Part shown: piece after piece, positions 52,790 to 61,391 of the stretch
How positions within the stretch are numbered: position 1 is the stretch's first letter
Layout of the letters: every line of letters begins with the position of its first letter
DNA from: Desulfatiglans sp.
GTDB taxonomy: Bacteria > Desulfobacterota > DSM-4660 > Desulfatiglandales > HGW-15
Reading direction: 5' to 3'
NCBI GenBank assembly: GCA_012513605.1
Contig: JAAZBV010000154.1
Location: forward strand, 62,001 to 126,000
DNA length: 64,000 nt
Translations under genes and position numbers: made by a program
Notes under the pieces: model-generated
Database searches by the model: none
What the model was told of the DNA's origin: nothing
What the model saw: the letters and a program-made list of their open reading frames with translations, nothing else

Positions 52790-53215
52790 ATGAGGCATTA
52801 TGAAATAATTTATATTGTGAACCCCAATCTGAACAGCGATGAATATCGCGAGGTATTAAAAAAATACAGCGAAATCATCGCTAATAACAAGGGAGTTGTT
52901 ATTAAGACAGAAGAATGGGGCAAACAGAGGCTGGCCTACAGAATAAGAAAATTCTATAATGGCGTTTATGTATATGTTGAGTTCTGTGCCTTGGCCAACT
53001 CAATCGTAGAACTAGAAAGAAACCTTAAGTTAGACGACAACATCCTGAAATTCCAGACAGTAAAACTCGCTGACCAGGCAGACCCTGAGGAGCTTATCCA
53101 AAAGGCTCAGATCGAGGTTAAACCTACGGAGCAGCCCTTAAAGGTAAATGATGACGCAGATGGGCAGGATTATTATGATCAGGAAGAAAGCGAGGTAGAG
53201 AATGGAGAGGAATAA
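52790..53215 (+). CDS. rpsF: 30S ribosomal protein S6
   Basis: 141 residues from [14 protein letters not shown], preceded by AAAGGAGAGC. The frame could start earlier but the upstream part is not S6-like. Motifs: [23 protein letters not shown] and [34 protein letters not shown]. The C-terminal extension is acidic ([21 protein letters not shown]), like glutamate-tailed S6 of other bacteria. First of the conserved rpsF-rpsR-rplI-dnaB order; it overlaps rpsR by 14 bases. Confidence 0.97.
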   Translation: MRHYEIIYIVNPNLNSDEYREVLKKYSEIIANNKGVVIKTEEWGKQRLAYRIRKFYNGVYVYVEFCALANSIVELERNLKLDDNILKFQTVKLADQADPEELIQKAQIEVKPTEQPLKVNDDADGQDYYDQEESEVENGEE

Positions 53216-53492
53216 CAACTACAATAATAGAGACAGGGATAAAGACAGGGACAGTAAAAAAGGCGGTATGTCATTTCACAGAAGAAAGATCTGCAGATTC
53301 TGTGCAGACAGCACCCTGCCGATTGATTATAAAGACCACAAGATGTTAAGGCTGTTTACAACCGAACGAGGGAAGATCGTCCCAAGAAGGATCTCAGGTA
53401 ACTGCGCCAAACATCAGAGGATGATTACCATAGAAATAAACCGTGCCCGTTATATTGCGCTGCTGCCCTACACGACAGCGACAGTAAGATAA
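53202..53492 (+). CDS. rpsR: 30S ribosomal protein S18
   Basis: 96 residues. An N-terminal charged extension ([22 protein letters not shown]) precedes the S18 core: [51 protein letters not shown]. Its Cys pattern (CRFC ... C) is the zinc-binding form of S18. The start lies 14 bases inside rpsF. Confidence 0.97.
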   Translation: MERNNNYNNRDRDKDRDSKKGGMSFHRRKICRFCADSTLPIDYKDHKMLRLFTTERGKIVPRRISGNCAKHQRMITIEINRARYIALLPYTTATVR

Positions 53493-53563
53493 GAGCTGAA
53501 TAACACTGCACAGGGTGGTATTATTCTTTTTAAGGCTGACAGTTAAAATTTGGAGAAATATCA

Positions 53564-54010
53564 ATGAAAGTTATATTGACAACAGAAATAGATTCATTGG
53601 GTCTTGAGGGAGACACAGTTACTGTGGCAAAGGGTTATGCCCGTAATTACCTTATCCCAAAAGGATTTGCCCTTGAAGCAACCAATCAGAATATTAAATT
53701 AATTGAGATGCAGAAAAAAAAGATAGATGAACGCAGACTCAAAGCCCAGGAAGGTGCTGAAAAGGTCAAAGAGCTTATCAATGAAAAGGTTATAACAATT
53801 ACACAGAAGGCAGGTGACGAGGAGAAACTTTACGGCTCTGTCACAACCATGGATATAGCCGAATCGCTTGAAAGAGAAGGCATCTCAGTTGACAGGAGAA
53901 AGATAGTTCTGGATAGGCCAATAAAAACCCTTGGGGAATATGAGGTTACTATAAAGCTCCATCCTAATGTAGCAGCAAAACTCAAGGTAATGGTAGCAGC
54001 CGAGGAATAA
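53564..54010 (+). CDS. rplI: 50S ribosomal protein L9
   Basis: 148 residues, standard L9. The N-terminal domain has VILTTEIDSLGLEGDTVTVAKGYARNYLIPKGFAL (with the typical KGYARNYLIP motif), joined by a long helix to the C-terminal domain (LYGSVTTMDIAESLEREGI, DRPIKTLGEYEVTIKLHPNV). It follows rpsR in the expected order. Confidence 0.97.
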   Translation: MKVILTTEIDSLGLEGDTVTVAKGYARNYLIPKGFALEATNQNIKLIEMQKKKIDERRLKAQEGAEKVKELINEKVITITQKAGDEEKLYGSVTTMDIAESLEREGISVDRRKIVLDRPIKTLGEYEVTIKLHPNVAAKLKVMVAAEE

Positions 54011-54046
54011 ATCTCCTCCTGGGGTTTTACCGGGGATCACATCTAT

Positions 54047-55420
54047 ATGAATCGGGTAAAAGAGAAGGCAACCCCCTCAACAGCCAAGGTTCCGCCGCAT
54101 AATATTGAGGCGGAACAGTCTATACTGGGAGGGGTACTGATCAATAATGAGGCCATGAACCAGATCATGGATATCCTAACCCCTGAATGCTTTTACCGGG
54201 AGGCACATGGGCTAATCTTCCAGGGGATGATTGCCCTCTACAACAATAACGAACCGATTGATCTCATTACACTTTCTCAGCATCTTACTCAAAAAGAAAA
54301 TCTAGAAAAGGCAGGGGGCATGGATTACCTGACCTCCCTTGTTGAGGCTGTTTCAACCTCCGCGGGGATAGAATATCATGCTGAAATAGTACATGACAGG
54401 CATGTACGCAGAAAACTCCTTTCTGAATGTTCCACAATAAGTGAGTCATGCCTGCAGAACTGGCATACCACAGAGGAGCTGCTCGACATGGCAGAGCAGT
54501 CTATCTTTGATATTGCGGAAGAAAAGATCAGTGAAGGCTTTTCTCCAATGGAAAGCGTTATCAATGAAAGCTTCAAGAAACTGGAAAGCGTATCAGCGGA
54601 AGATGGTTTTATCACAGGTGTCACCACTGGGTTTATAGAATTCGATAAGTTGACTGCTGGCCTTCAGCCTTCTGATCTTGTTATACTTGCCGCAAGGCCA
54701 AGTATGGGGAAAACTGCATTTGCCCTTAATATCGGCTACAACGCTGCTTTAAAGACTAAAAAAGGGGTGGCGGTTTTTTCACTTGAGATGTCAAAGATGC
54801 AGCTTGGTATGAGGCTCTTGGGTTTTGAGGCACAGATAGATGCCTCAAAACTGCGTACAGGCACACTGAGGGATAAAGACTGGACAACCCTGACCCATGC
54901 CGCGGGGGTTCTTTCTGAATTACCTCTATTCATTGATGATACATCAGGCATAGGTGTTCTTGATATGAAGGCAAAATGCCGGAGGCTTTTGAAAAAAACC
55001 AACCTGGGCATGGTAATTGTAGATTATATCCAGCTGGTTCAGGGGAAATCAAAGGTCGAGTCAAGGCAGATTGAGATATCTGAAATTTCCAGGGGGCTTA
55101 AAGCCCTTGCAAAAGACCTTAACGTCCCTGTTCTTGTACTCTCACAGTTAAACAGGAAGGTTGAAGACCGGCCCAATAAGAGGCCCCAGATAGCAGATCT
55201 GAGGGAGAGCGGCGCCATTGAACAGGATGCAGATATCATTGTCTTTATATATAGAGACGAGGTATACCACGGCACCACGGATGAAAACAAAAACATTGCT
55301 GAAATAATTATAGCTAAACAGAGAAACGGCCCGACCGGGGCATTCAGGCTTACATTTCAGAAAGAGTTTACCAGATTCAGGGATTATGTTGGGGAGAATA
55401 ATTATTTTCAAGAGGTCTAG
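54047..55420 (+). CDS. dnaB: replicative DNA helicase DnaB
   Basis: 457 residues. The N-terminal domain starts PPHNIEAEQSILGGVLINNEAM, followed by the RecA-like helicase with Walker A ARPSMGKTAFALN, MSKMQLGMRLLG, and VIVDYIQLVQGK (Walker B), VLSQLNRKVEDR (switch Gln), and DLRESGAIEQDADIIVFIYRDE. PriA in the same window reloads this hexamer at stalled forks. The gene ends the ribosomal-protein/helicase run as in many bacteria. No intein is visible. Confidence 0.97.
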   Translation: MNRVKEKATPSTAKVPPHNIEAEQSILGGVLINNEAMNQIMDILTPECFYREAHGLIFQGMIALYNNNEPIDLITLSQHLTQKENLEKAGGMDYLTSLVEAVSTSAGIEYHAEIVHDRHVRRKLLSECSTISESCLQNWHTTEELLDMAEQSIFDIAEEKISEGFSPMESVINESFKKLESVSAEDGFITGVTTGFIEFDKLTAGLQPSDLVILAARPSMGKTAFALNIGYNAALKTKKGVAVFSLEMSKMQLGMRLLGFEAQIDASKLRTGTLRDKDWTTLTHAAGVLSELPLFIDDTSGIGVLDMKAKCRRLLKKTNLGMVIVDYIQLVQGKSKVESRQIEISEISRGLKALAKDLNVPVLVLSQLNRKVEDRPNKRPQIADLRESGAIEQDADIIVFIYRDEVYHGTTDENKNIAEIIIAKQRNGPTGAFRLTFQKEFTRFRDYVGENNYFQEV

Positions 55421-55651
55421 TCCCTAAAGGATTCAACGGTTACTCCTGGTTTTGAGTTTGAGTGCGCTACTGACTGATAAAGTAGCAGAAAATAGTTCTT
55501 GAATTTAAAAATAGGAAGGTTTATAGTTCTTAAAATTTTTTAAGCCCCTGATAAAGAAAGGGCTCGTTTCGCACTGAGGGTAAGTTTTACAGCCAGAGTG
55601 GCATCCTGAGGTCTTGAAACAGTAACGTTAATTTGAAAGGAGGATGTCATT

Positions 55652-55855
55652 ATGGCAAACGGAACCGTAAAATGGTTTAGTGACAAAAAGGGCTTCGGCT
55701 TTATAGAGCTCGAAGATGGCAGTGGTGATGTATTTGTGCACCATTCAGCCATAAACATGGATGGTTTTAAGAGCCTTGATGAGGGCGATAAGGTGACCCT
55801 GGAAATCGAACAGGGAAAGCGCGGCCCATCGGCAAAGAACGTTACCAAGCTGTAA
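55652..55855 (+). CDS. cold-shock protein (CspA family)
   Basis: 67 residues: [31 protein letters not shown] contains RNP1 (KGFGFIE) and RNP2 (VFVHH), and the [10 protein letters not shown] ending is standard. Single-stranded RNA/DNA-binding chaperone. A 230-base leader from the dnaB stop to the start could be the long structured UTR usual for cold-shock genes, though no RNA fold was tested. AAAGGAGG precedes the ATG. Confidence 0.96.
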   Translation: MANGTVKWFSDKKGFGFIELEDGSGDVFVHHSAINMDGFKSLDEGDKVTLEIEQGKRGPSAKNVTKL

Positions 55856-55874
55856 AAAGAAAAACCTATTTCGG

Positions 55875-55913
55875 AGGCATCCTGGCACCAAAGGTGTCAA
55901 GATGCCTTTTTTT
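55875..55913 (+). terminator. Rho-independent terminator after the cold-shock gene
   Basis: AGGCATC pairs with GATGCCT, with an inner TGGCACC/GGTGTCA stem, followed by TTTTTTT. Confidence 0.85.
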
Positions 55914-55927
55914 AGTCCGGGTATAAT

Positions 55928-56350
55928 ATGAATGAAATTGACATTGACCGCACTCCGGTCGCAAAAGACATTATAACAGTTTGTTCAAGATGCAATCTTG
56001 AACTGAATCATATCGTTGTAAGGCACAATGCTAAAGGTATTGTTGACCGTGTGAAATGCCACACATGCGGGTTTGAACATAAATACAAGCCTGTTAAAAA
56101 AAAGGCGGAGACTACTGTAAAAAGAAAATCGCCTGTCAGGAAAAAATCCGCTGAAAAGGAATATGAGGCAATGATGGAAAAACATGTTGACCAGACCCCA
56201 GTTCCTTATTCAATGCAGGGATCATTCAGTGAGGGCAGCTTCATTGATCATAAGACCTTTGGAAAGGGTTTCGTAACAGGTTTATCCTTTGAGCGCATAG
56301 AGGTGCTTTTCCAGGAGGGCATAAAAACCCTGGCGGCTGGCAAAAAATAG
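55928..56350 (+). CDS. zinc-ribbon protein of unknown function
   Basis: 140 residues. CSRCNLELNHIVV and CHTCGFEHKYKP form a two-CxxC zinc ribbon (about 19-55). A basic linker follows (VKRKSPVRKKSAEKE) and then a small beta domain (FIDHKTFGKGFVTGLSFERIEVLFQEGIKTLAAGK) of a kind seen in CarD-like or HTH-linked regulators. DNA or RNA binding is likely. Function unknown. Confidence 0.75.
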   Translation: MNEIDIDRTPVAKDIITVCSRCNLELNHIVVRHNAKGIVDRVKCHTCGFEHKYKPVKKKAETTVKRKSPVRKKSAEKEYEAMMEKHVDQTPVPYSMQGSFSEGSFIDHKTFGKGFVTGLSFERIEVLFQEGIKTLAAGKK

Positions 56351-56397
56351 TATGCGCTGCATAAATTGGATGCGTTTGAAGCATTCATGATACAGTA

Positions 56398-57441
56398 TCA
56401 AAAATAGGATCCACCTCGGTTGACCTTATTTTTGATATTTGTCCGCCCACAGGCTGCATGCAGCCTTGTAAAGGCAAACACCCCGATTATTACTGTAGGG
56501 ATAAAAAAAAGGGCATGAAGCAGGGTCGCGACAGAAAGCCCGGCCTCAGCGGATATCCCTAATACTATATAGGCATACTGCCCGGCGAGGTGGTATGCCC
56601 CTATAAATCCTGGGGCTGAAGGCACAATCACTCCGGCAAAAAGAAATCCCATAATTAAAAAGGTTGTCACAAAGGGAAGCCTGATGCCTGATGCAATCCC
56701 CACCAGATGGATCTGGAACAGGGATAATCCCCAAAGTAACAGTGACCATAATAAGGCCATCAGTAATGGCCTGCACTCTTTGACAGGTGAGAGACCCAGA
56801 AAAAAATTATCAAGAACCAGGCCTATTTTCTTTCTTACAGCTTCTGAAAACAGGAAAAGAATCTTATCTATAACCCGTTGAAAGATATCCGGCCTGCGCC
56901 TGATTAAAGCGATAAAAAACATTGCAAGTACAATTGCACAGAAAAAAATAAGGGAGCTCCACCGGATGTGCTCGATGATGTGGTTAAACTCAGGGGGAAA
57001 GGTTGTACTCATAAGTCCGATAACTATAATAATAAGCATAATAAACCCGTCGTACAAGCGTTCAATAACAAGGGTGCCGAATACAGCGCTTTTACTTATC
57101 TCTTCTATCTGCCCAAGGGAGTTTGCCCTTACAAGCTCACCCAGCCTTGCCGGTAGAACACAGTTGGCTGCAAAACCTGTAAATATGGAAAGAAGTCTGT
57201 TTTTAAAACCGGTCTTCTGTACATGACATAAGAAAATCTCCCAGCGAAGGGCGCGTATAATATACTGGATAATGGTTATCAGGGCTGCAGGCAAAAGAAG
57301 GGTATAATCTGATGAAGCTATTATTTGGCCTGTTTTCCATATATCTACCCGGCGAAATGCAACGAAAAGAAACAGGGCGCTTAAAAAGAGCCCTGTCCAA
57401 AGCTTCCAGTTCACTGTTTTGAGCGGTCTCTTATTTTCCAT
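56398..57441 (-). CDS. lysylphosphatidylglycerol synthase-like membrane protein (UPF0104/MprF N-terminal type)
   Basis: 347 residues with about eight membrane helices. It has the UPF0104 features: RALRWEIFL, GFAANCVLPARLGELVRANSLG (the family Asn-x-x-L-P-x-R-x-G-E motif) and PSAPGFIGAYHLAGQYAYIVLG. Homologues move or flip phospholipids or make membrane lysylation substrates; the exact role is unset. The start overlaps ribF by 11 bases. Confidence 0.9.
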   Translation of the reverse strand: MENKRPLKTVNWKLWTGLFLSALFLFVAFRRVDIWKTGQIIASSDYTLLLPAALITIIQYIIRALRWEIFLCHVQKTGFKNRLLSIFTGFAANCVLPARLGELVRANSLGQIEEISKSAVFGTLVIERLYDGFIMLIIIVIGLMSTTFPPEFNHIIEHIRWSSLIFFCAIVLAMFFIALIRRRPDIFQRVIDKILFLFSEAVRKKIGLVLDNFFLGLSPVKECRPLLMALLWSLLLWGLSLFQIHLVGIASGIRLPFVTTFLIMGFLFAGVIVPSAPGFIGAYHLAGQYAYIVLGISAEAGLSVATLLHALFFIPTVIIGVFAFTRLHAACGRTNIKNKVNRGGSYF

Positions 57442-58366
57442 TCACTTCCAGGATTTTCCTTGCATTGATTACATCCTTTTCTATCTGCCTTACCAGTTCA
57501 TCCTTGCTGCTGTATTTTTTCTCATCCCTCAGGCGATCAACAAACCTTATGGCAAGCTTTTCACCTACAATATCACCGCTGAAATCAAGGATATGGGTCT
57601 CGATAGAGAGTGATTCCCCGTTAAATGTCGGGTTAACGCCTATATTGCATACACCATTATACTCCCTGTCTTTTATGATTACCCTTACCGCATACACGCC
57701 TGTGCCCGGGATAATCTCCTTGTAAGGGGCAAGATTGGCAGTGGGAAAGCCAAGCAGACTTCCGCCCCTTCCCATACCGGTTTTTACAATACCTGTAATC
57801 TGGTGGTCACGCCCCAAAAGCCTTTTTGCCTCAGCAAGGTCTCCCGCCCGAATCAGGTTTCTTATGGAGGTGCTTGATACAAGGGTGTCATTAAGGTAAA
57901 CAGGCTCAACAACATGCACCCTGAAACCAAGCTCGTCACCCATCTTTTTTAACAGTTCTATATTCCCTTTTCTGCCTGAACCGAAACTGTAGTCATATCC
58001 CACTACTATTTCTTTGATGCCTATTTTTTTAACCAGAATCCCCTCTACAAAATCATTAGCAGTGATGGCTGCAAATTCTAAAGTAAACGGGAGGCAGAGT
58101 ATCACATCAATTCCAGAGGCAAGGATCAGTCTAATCTTATCTTCAAGAGGGGTGATGAGCCTGGGCTCGTTTCTGTGTCTTACCACCTTTAAGGGGTGGG
58201 GCTCAAATGTCATTACAACAGACTGCCCATTAATCCCCCGGGCAAGTCTTTTTACCCTGTCAAACAGGGCCAGATGCCCTTTATGCACCCCGTCAAAATT
58301 TCCGATGGTAAGCACCGGATTGATTAAAGGTTTTGTAAGCGCCCCCAGATCAGTGATAACAGTCAT
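57431..58366 (-). CDS. ribF: bifunctional riboflavin kinase / FAD synthetase
   Basis: 311 residues. The N-terminal FAD-synthetase domain has LTIGNFDGVHKGHLALFDRV, TFEPHPLKV and VVGYDYSFGSGRKG. The C-terminal riboflavin-kinase domain has RGGSLLGFPTANL, GVYAVRVIIKDREYNGVCNIGVNPTF and ETHILDFSGDIVGEKLAIRFVDRLRDEKKYSS. Makes FMN and FAD. Its stop overlaps the start of the UPF0104 gene by 11 bases, so both probably share transcription. It is followed, on the other strand, by tRNA-Leu. Confidence 0.96.
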   Translation of the reverse strand: MTVITDLGALTKPLINPVLTIGNFDGVHKGHLALFDRVKRLARGINGQSVVMTFEPHPLKVVRHRNEPRLITPLEDKIRLILASGIDVILCLPFTLEFAAITANDFVEGILVKKIGIKEIVVGYDYSFGSGRKGNIELLKKMGDELGFRVHVVEPVYLNDTLVSSTSIRNLIRAGDLAEAKRLLGRDHQITGIVKTGMGRGGSLLGFPTANLAPYKEIIPGTGVYAVRVIIKDREYNGVCNIGVNPTFNGESLSIETHILDFSGDIVGEKLAIRFVDRLRDEKKYSSKDELVRQIEKDVINARKILEVNGK

Positions 58367-58481
58367 TATTTTTTTATTCCCTCATTATCTTGAGATACTT
58401 ATCCTGCCTGAAGTCGCACCCGGTATATTACCGGTTATCAAAATGCACAGATGATAATCTTTCACTGTCGTGACTTATTTG

Positions 58482-58508
58482 TTGACAGAAATCGAGTGAT
58501 ACTATAAA
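58482..58508 (+). promoter_or_regulatory. promoter of tRNA-Leu
   Basis: Consensus TTGACA (58482-58487) is followed after 15 bases by TATAAA (58503-58508), about 30 bases before the tRNA. The spacer is slightly short, but position and both hexamers fit a strong sigma-70 promoter. Confidence 0.6.
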
Positions 58509-58537
58509 TAAAGCGTGAAAATATCAACCAATAATGT

Positions 58538-58621
58538 GCCGAAGTGGTGGAATTGGTAGACACGCTAGGTTCAGGGTCTAGTGGGGGTTTCCTCGTAGGA
58601 GTTCAAGTCTCCTCTTCGGCA
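58538..58621 (+). tRNA. tRNA-Leu (CAG)
   Basis: A class II tRNA with a long variable arm. The acceptor stem is GCCGAAG/CTTCGGC, the D-loop AATTGGTAGA, the anticodon loop TTCAGGG with anticodon CAG, and the T-arm AGGAG-TTCAAGT-CTCCT. The CCA is not encoded directly after the discriminator A. A terminator follows and a mobile-looking block begins after it. Confidence 0.96.
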
Positions 58622-58635
58622 TACCAAAAAGTAAT

Positions 58636-58662
58636 AACCCGTTGTATTTAAACGGGTTTTTT
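58636..58662 (+). terminator. Rho-independent terminator after tRNA-Leu
   Basis: AACCCGTT and AACGGGTT form an 8-bp perfect stem with a 7-base loop, then TTTTTT. Confidence 0.85.
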
Positions 58663-58820
58663 ATTTAGTATAAATCAGTCATTTTATGAAATCGGAAAAT
58701 AAACCCCTAAAATTAAGTGATTTTGGATATTTAAAGGCACAAAATCGACACAATACCGCCAGTCAAAACATATTAAATTTACTGGTTATTTCAGGTTTCA
58801 AACGTAGATTATTGGCAGGG

Positions 58821-60521
58821 TTAAAACTCTTTTTCAATCACAGGCGAGAAACCATACATTACCTTTTTATATGCCTCTATCATCGCCTCTGCGAGTAGGT
58901 CTTCATACTTTGCAGGGACAATATAACTATCATGGACAGGCAGACAGGGAACCCCTTCTTTCAATAACCTTTGCAGGATTATATCTGTTATTTTACTATC
59001 AAAGTATTGTAATCGTCCCCATTTGCCGGAGTTAAGAAAATTTGATATGGGTTTATGGACTTCCTTAAACCTCTCAATGCATGCCTTTATTGACTTGCCA
59101 GTGGTATCAAAGTTTAATCCATTGTCCCATATGCCGCCCCTTATACCTGCGATCGCCTCTTTTTCATTTGCGGCGTTGATTGAAATCAGAGATACGATTT
59201 TATACACCGGGCGCAATGATTGGTCTTCACGGCATAACTCGATATATGGGTCATCCCTGTAATCTATTTCCATCTCATGATATAACATCCTAATATGGTG
59301 CGCCTTGTAATCCAGTTCGCAGGCGGGTTCTCCGTCAATGACTATGCACTTTCTGACTTCCTTTGGCATGTTGATATGACAGGCACCATAGAACCTCCCT
59401 GCATTGTCAGGATACTTATTAAATACACGGTGTAAATACTGATAATGGGATACGAAAGACAAACGCCTGATACCGAAATATGAGAGAGGTCTTTTTATCA
59501 GGTGTTCATTTACCGTGGTCGTTCCTTCAGTATCAAGTAGTTGATATTCTTCTAATAAATCGATTTCCGTTCCAGTAATGGAGATATGTTTATTAGAGTT
59601 ATACTTAGTATTATTATTTGATAGTATATTATACTCATAGTATTTATTGTTAATATATTTATTATAGTAGTTTCTATAATGACTTATCTTATATTTATTT
59701 GATTTAAGTATTGAGTGTTTCAACTCTTCAGAACCAGGCCCGTTCATCAACAGATATTCTTCATCGCCCATTTTGAATAAATGGACTTCGTCGCCTTTCA
59801 TCTCATATTTAATAAACTCTCCTGCCTGAAAATCAGTAATCCTTACGAGACCCTTATTAATCAGGCGTTTCAACATATTATTCAGAAAATAAACATTAAC
59901 GGGTGTATCAGGTGCAAGGTTAAATGATACTTCGTGTTCGGATATAAATTTATTATACCTTGCAAGGTCATCGGTTATTTTCTCCCGTAACTTTTTATCC
60001 CTGTCCTCAAACTCCATATCGTTTCCCTTGTCATCTCGCAATATAACAAGGTCTTCACTTTTAGGCGGGGATACTCCGATGTAATCCATACCAAAGATAT
60101 TGTATTGTTCGAACAACCTGCAAAGGTTCTCTGATGCCGCCATTCTTGATTGACGCAGGACTTTTTCTTCTCTGTTATAATACCCCATGTAGTTGTCGAT
60201 ATATCCCAGTTCAACCAGTGCATCTATGACTGATAAGACCCGTTCTTTTTTAAAAAATAATTTTTTGTATCGACTATAATTCGAATAACTTGCAGGTCGG
60301 CGGGAATACCGAACTGCAACCGCCATGTCATTAGCGATTATCAGGTTAATCAGGATAATTTTTAATGTCCCCTTTGAATGGTATTCTTCATTCTTGGTTT
60401 TAACTCGCCGTTGGTCTTTTTTAATAATATCCTGAAACAGGTCATCTGCAAGAGCCTTCACTCCCGGATATTCAGTAATGAGGTAAGTATCAAGGTGTAT
60501 GGCGTTCTCAAAGAAAGGCAT
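58821..60521 (-). CDS. polymerase-like protein with palm motifs (family A / T7-RNAP-like), unknown class
   Basis: 566 residues; no family name is known to me. The C-terminal third has an order like the palm domain of family A DNA polymerases and single-subunit RNA polymerases: RFYG (376-379), motif-A-like ELDYKAHHIRMLY (Asp404), basic RPVYK with K441 and later NAANEKEAI (motif-B-like), GRLQYFDSKITD (503-513) and motif-C-like PVHDSYIV (His530, Asp531, Ser532). T7-type RNAP has HDS and family A has HDE at motif C. The first 270 residues are unmatched. A Tyr/Asn/Lys-rich low-complexity stretch (275-312) interrupts it and is very AT-rich. I recall relatives on mobile elements. Activity is inferred only. 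Confidence 0.7.
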   Translation of the reverse strand: MPFFENAIHLDTYLITEYPGVKALADDLFQDIIKKDQRRVKTKNEEYHSKGTLKIILINLIIANDMAVAVRYSRRPASYSNYSRYKKLFFKKERVLSVIDALVELGYIDNYMGYYNREEKVLRQSRMAASENLCRLFEQYNIFGMDYIGVSPPKSEDLVILRDDKGNDMEFEDRDKKLREKITDDLARYNKFISEHEVSFNLAPDTPVNVYFLNNMLKRLINKGLVRITDFQAGEFIKYEMKGDEVHLFKMGDEEYLLMNGPGSEELKHSILKSNKYKISHYRNYYNKYINNKYYEYNILSNNNTKYNSNKHISITGTEIDLLEEYQLLDTEGTTTVNEHLIKRPLSYFGIRRLSFVSHYQYLHRVFNKYPDNAGRFYGACHINMPKEVRKCIVIDGEPACELDYKAHHIRMLYHEMEIDYRDDPYIELCREDQSLRPVYKIVSLISINAANEKEAIAGIRGGIWDNGLNFDTTGKSIKACIERFKEVHKPISNFLNSGKWGRLQYFDSKITDIILQRLLKEGVPCLPVHDSYIVPAKYEDLLAEAMIEAYKKVMYGFSPVIEKEF

Positions 60522-60582
60522 TGATGTGTGTTCTCCAATGTTTGGTTAAATTTTTTCAGGATTTTTTCTTAATTACCGATAG

Positions 60583-60608
60583 TATTTTATACAATGATAT
60601 TTTATACA
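60583..60608. repeat. direct repeat TATTTTATACA x2, 15-base period
   Basis: TATTTTATACA occurs at 60583-60593 and again at 60598-60608, in the 180-base divergent gap between the polymerase-like gene and the next plus-strand gene. This spacing suits an operator or short iteron-like set, or two -10-like hexamers. Confidence 0.4.
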
Positions 60609-60702
60609 TACAGATAATTCCATAAAGTATCAATACCCATGTAAATATTTATTCATTCAAAATTAATGTTATTAATTTGACTTTTAACATTAGAGGGCAA
60701 TT

Positions 60703-61296
60703 ATGACAGAAGCAAAATTACCAGGAGATAAAGTCCAAGTTATTAGAGTTCCATCTTTAACCAAAGACCGCAAAGAAATACCCAAAGAGTTGAGAGATCA
60801 GATCATCAGAACAATAACTGAAAAATTTGACAAGGCAAATGGTGGTTCCGAACGAATTGAAGTTATAGGAAGTTATTTTTCTGACATACATAATGAGTCA
60901 ATATCTGAGAGTATCACAAGGATTGAAAGTCATGGTATTAATCCTTTTACCAAAGAAGAAATTGAAAAATTCACCTCCCTGCTTCAACAGGAATGCATAA
61001 TGAGACAAACTTCCTATGGAGTAATTGCATACCTTATTGATGACAAGAGAGAAGATGAAGTATATCCCAAAGAGTTGATGAATGAGGACGGCACTAAATT
61101 TCTTATTGAGAGAGACGGTGATAAATATACTATAACTGAATTTGATAAATTTGGTTCTTTTAGAAGTATCGAGGAATATTCAGAAGATGATTTAATAACG
61201 ATTGATGAAGGCGCACCAGATGAAGTTCTTCAAGCACAATTTGAAGAGGTTGAAGAAAACAAAAAAAATGGTCTATTGGATGATGATGTTTTATAA
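60703..61296 (+). CDS. acidic protein of unknown function
   Basis: 197 residues, strongly acidic, without membrane or signal segment. It has VPSLTKDRKEIPKELRDQI, an alternating IEVIGSYFSDIHNESISES and an acidic ending DEVLQAQFEEVEENKK. No family recognised; many such phage/plasmid proteins act as nucleic-acid mimics or inhibitors, which remains speculative. It diverges from the polymerase-like gene and overlaps the short Cys-rich frame at 61283. Confidence 0.6.
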   Translation: MTEAKLPGDKVQVIRVPSLTKDRKEIPKELRDQIIRTITEKFDKANGGSERIEVIGSYFSDIHNESISESITRIESHGINPFTKEEIEKFTSLLQQECIMRQTSYGVIAYLIDDKREDEVYPKELMNEDGTKFLIERDGDKYTITEFDKFGSFRSIEEYSEDDLITIDEGAPDEVLQAQFEEVEENKKNGLLDDDVL

Positions 61297-61384
61297 TAAT
61301 AATCATCTTTGTCTGTTTTGTTGTAAAGAAATGTGTGCCAGGTGTGCAAGATTGCGCCACAATCAACGATATACAGATTATTAA
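61283..61384 (+). CDS. 33-residue Cys-rich peptide, possible zinc ribbon
   Basis: ATG at 61283 lies inside the end of the preceding gene, as in coupled translation. The peptide is CLFCCKEMCARCARLRHNQR-rich with a CxxC...CxxC pattern, typical of very small zinc fingers. No strong ribosome site. Length makes chance possible. Confidence 0.4.
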   Translation: MMFYNNNHLCLFCCKEMCARCARLRHNQRYTDY

Positions 61385-61391
61385 TAGCAGT

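Noticed and set aside
58686-58898. 70-residue plus-strand frame after the tRNA terminator
   Set aside because: Overlaps the polymerase-like gene and has no ribosome site or family pattern.
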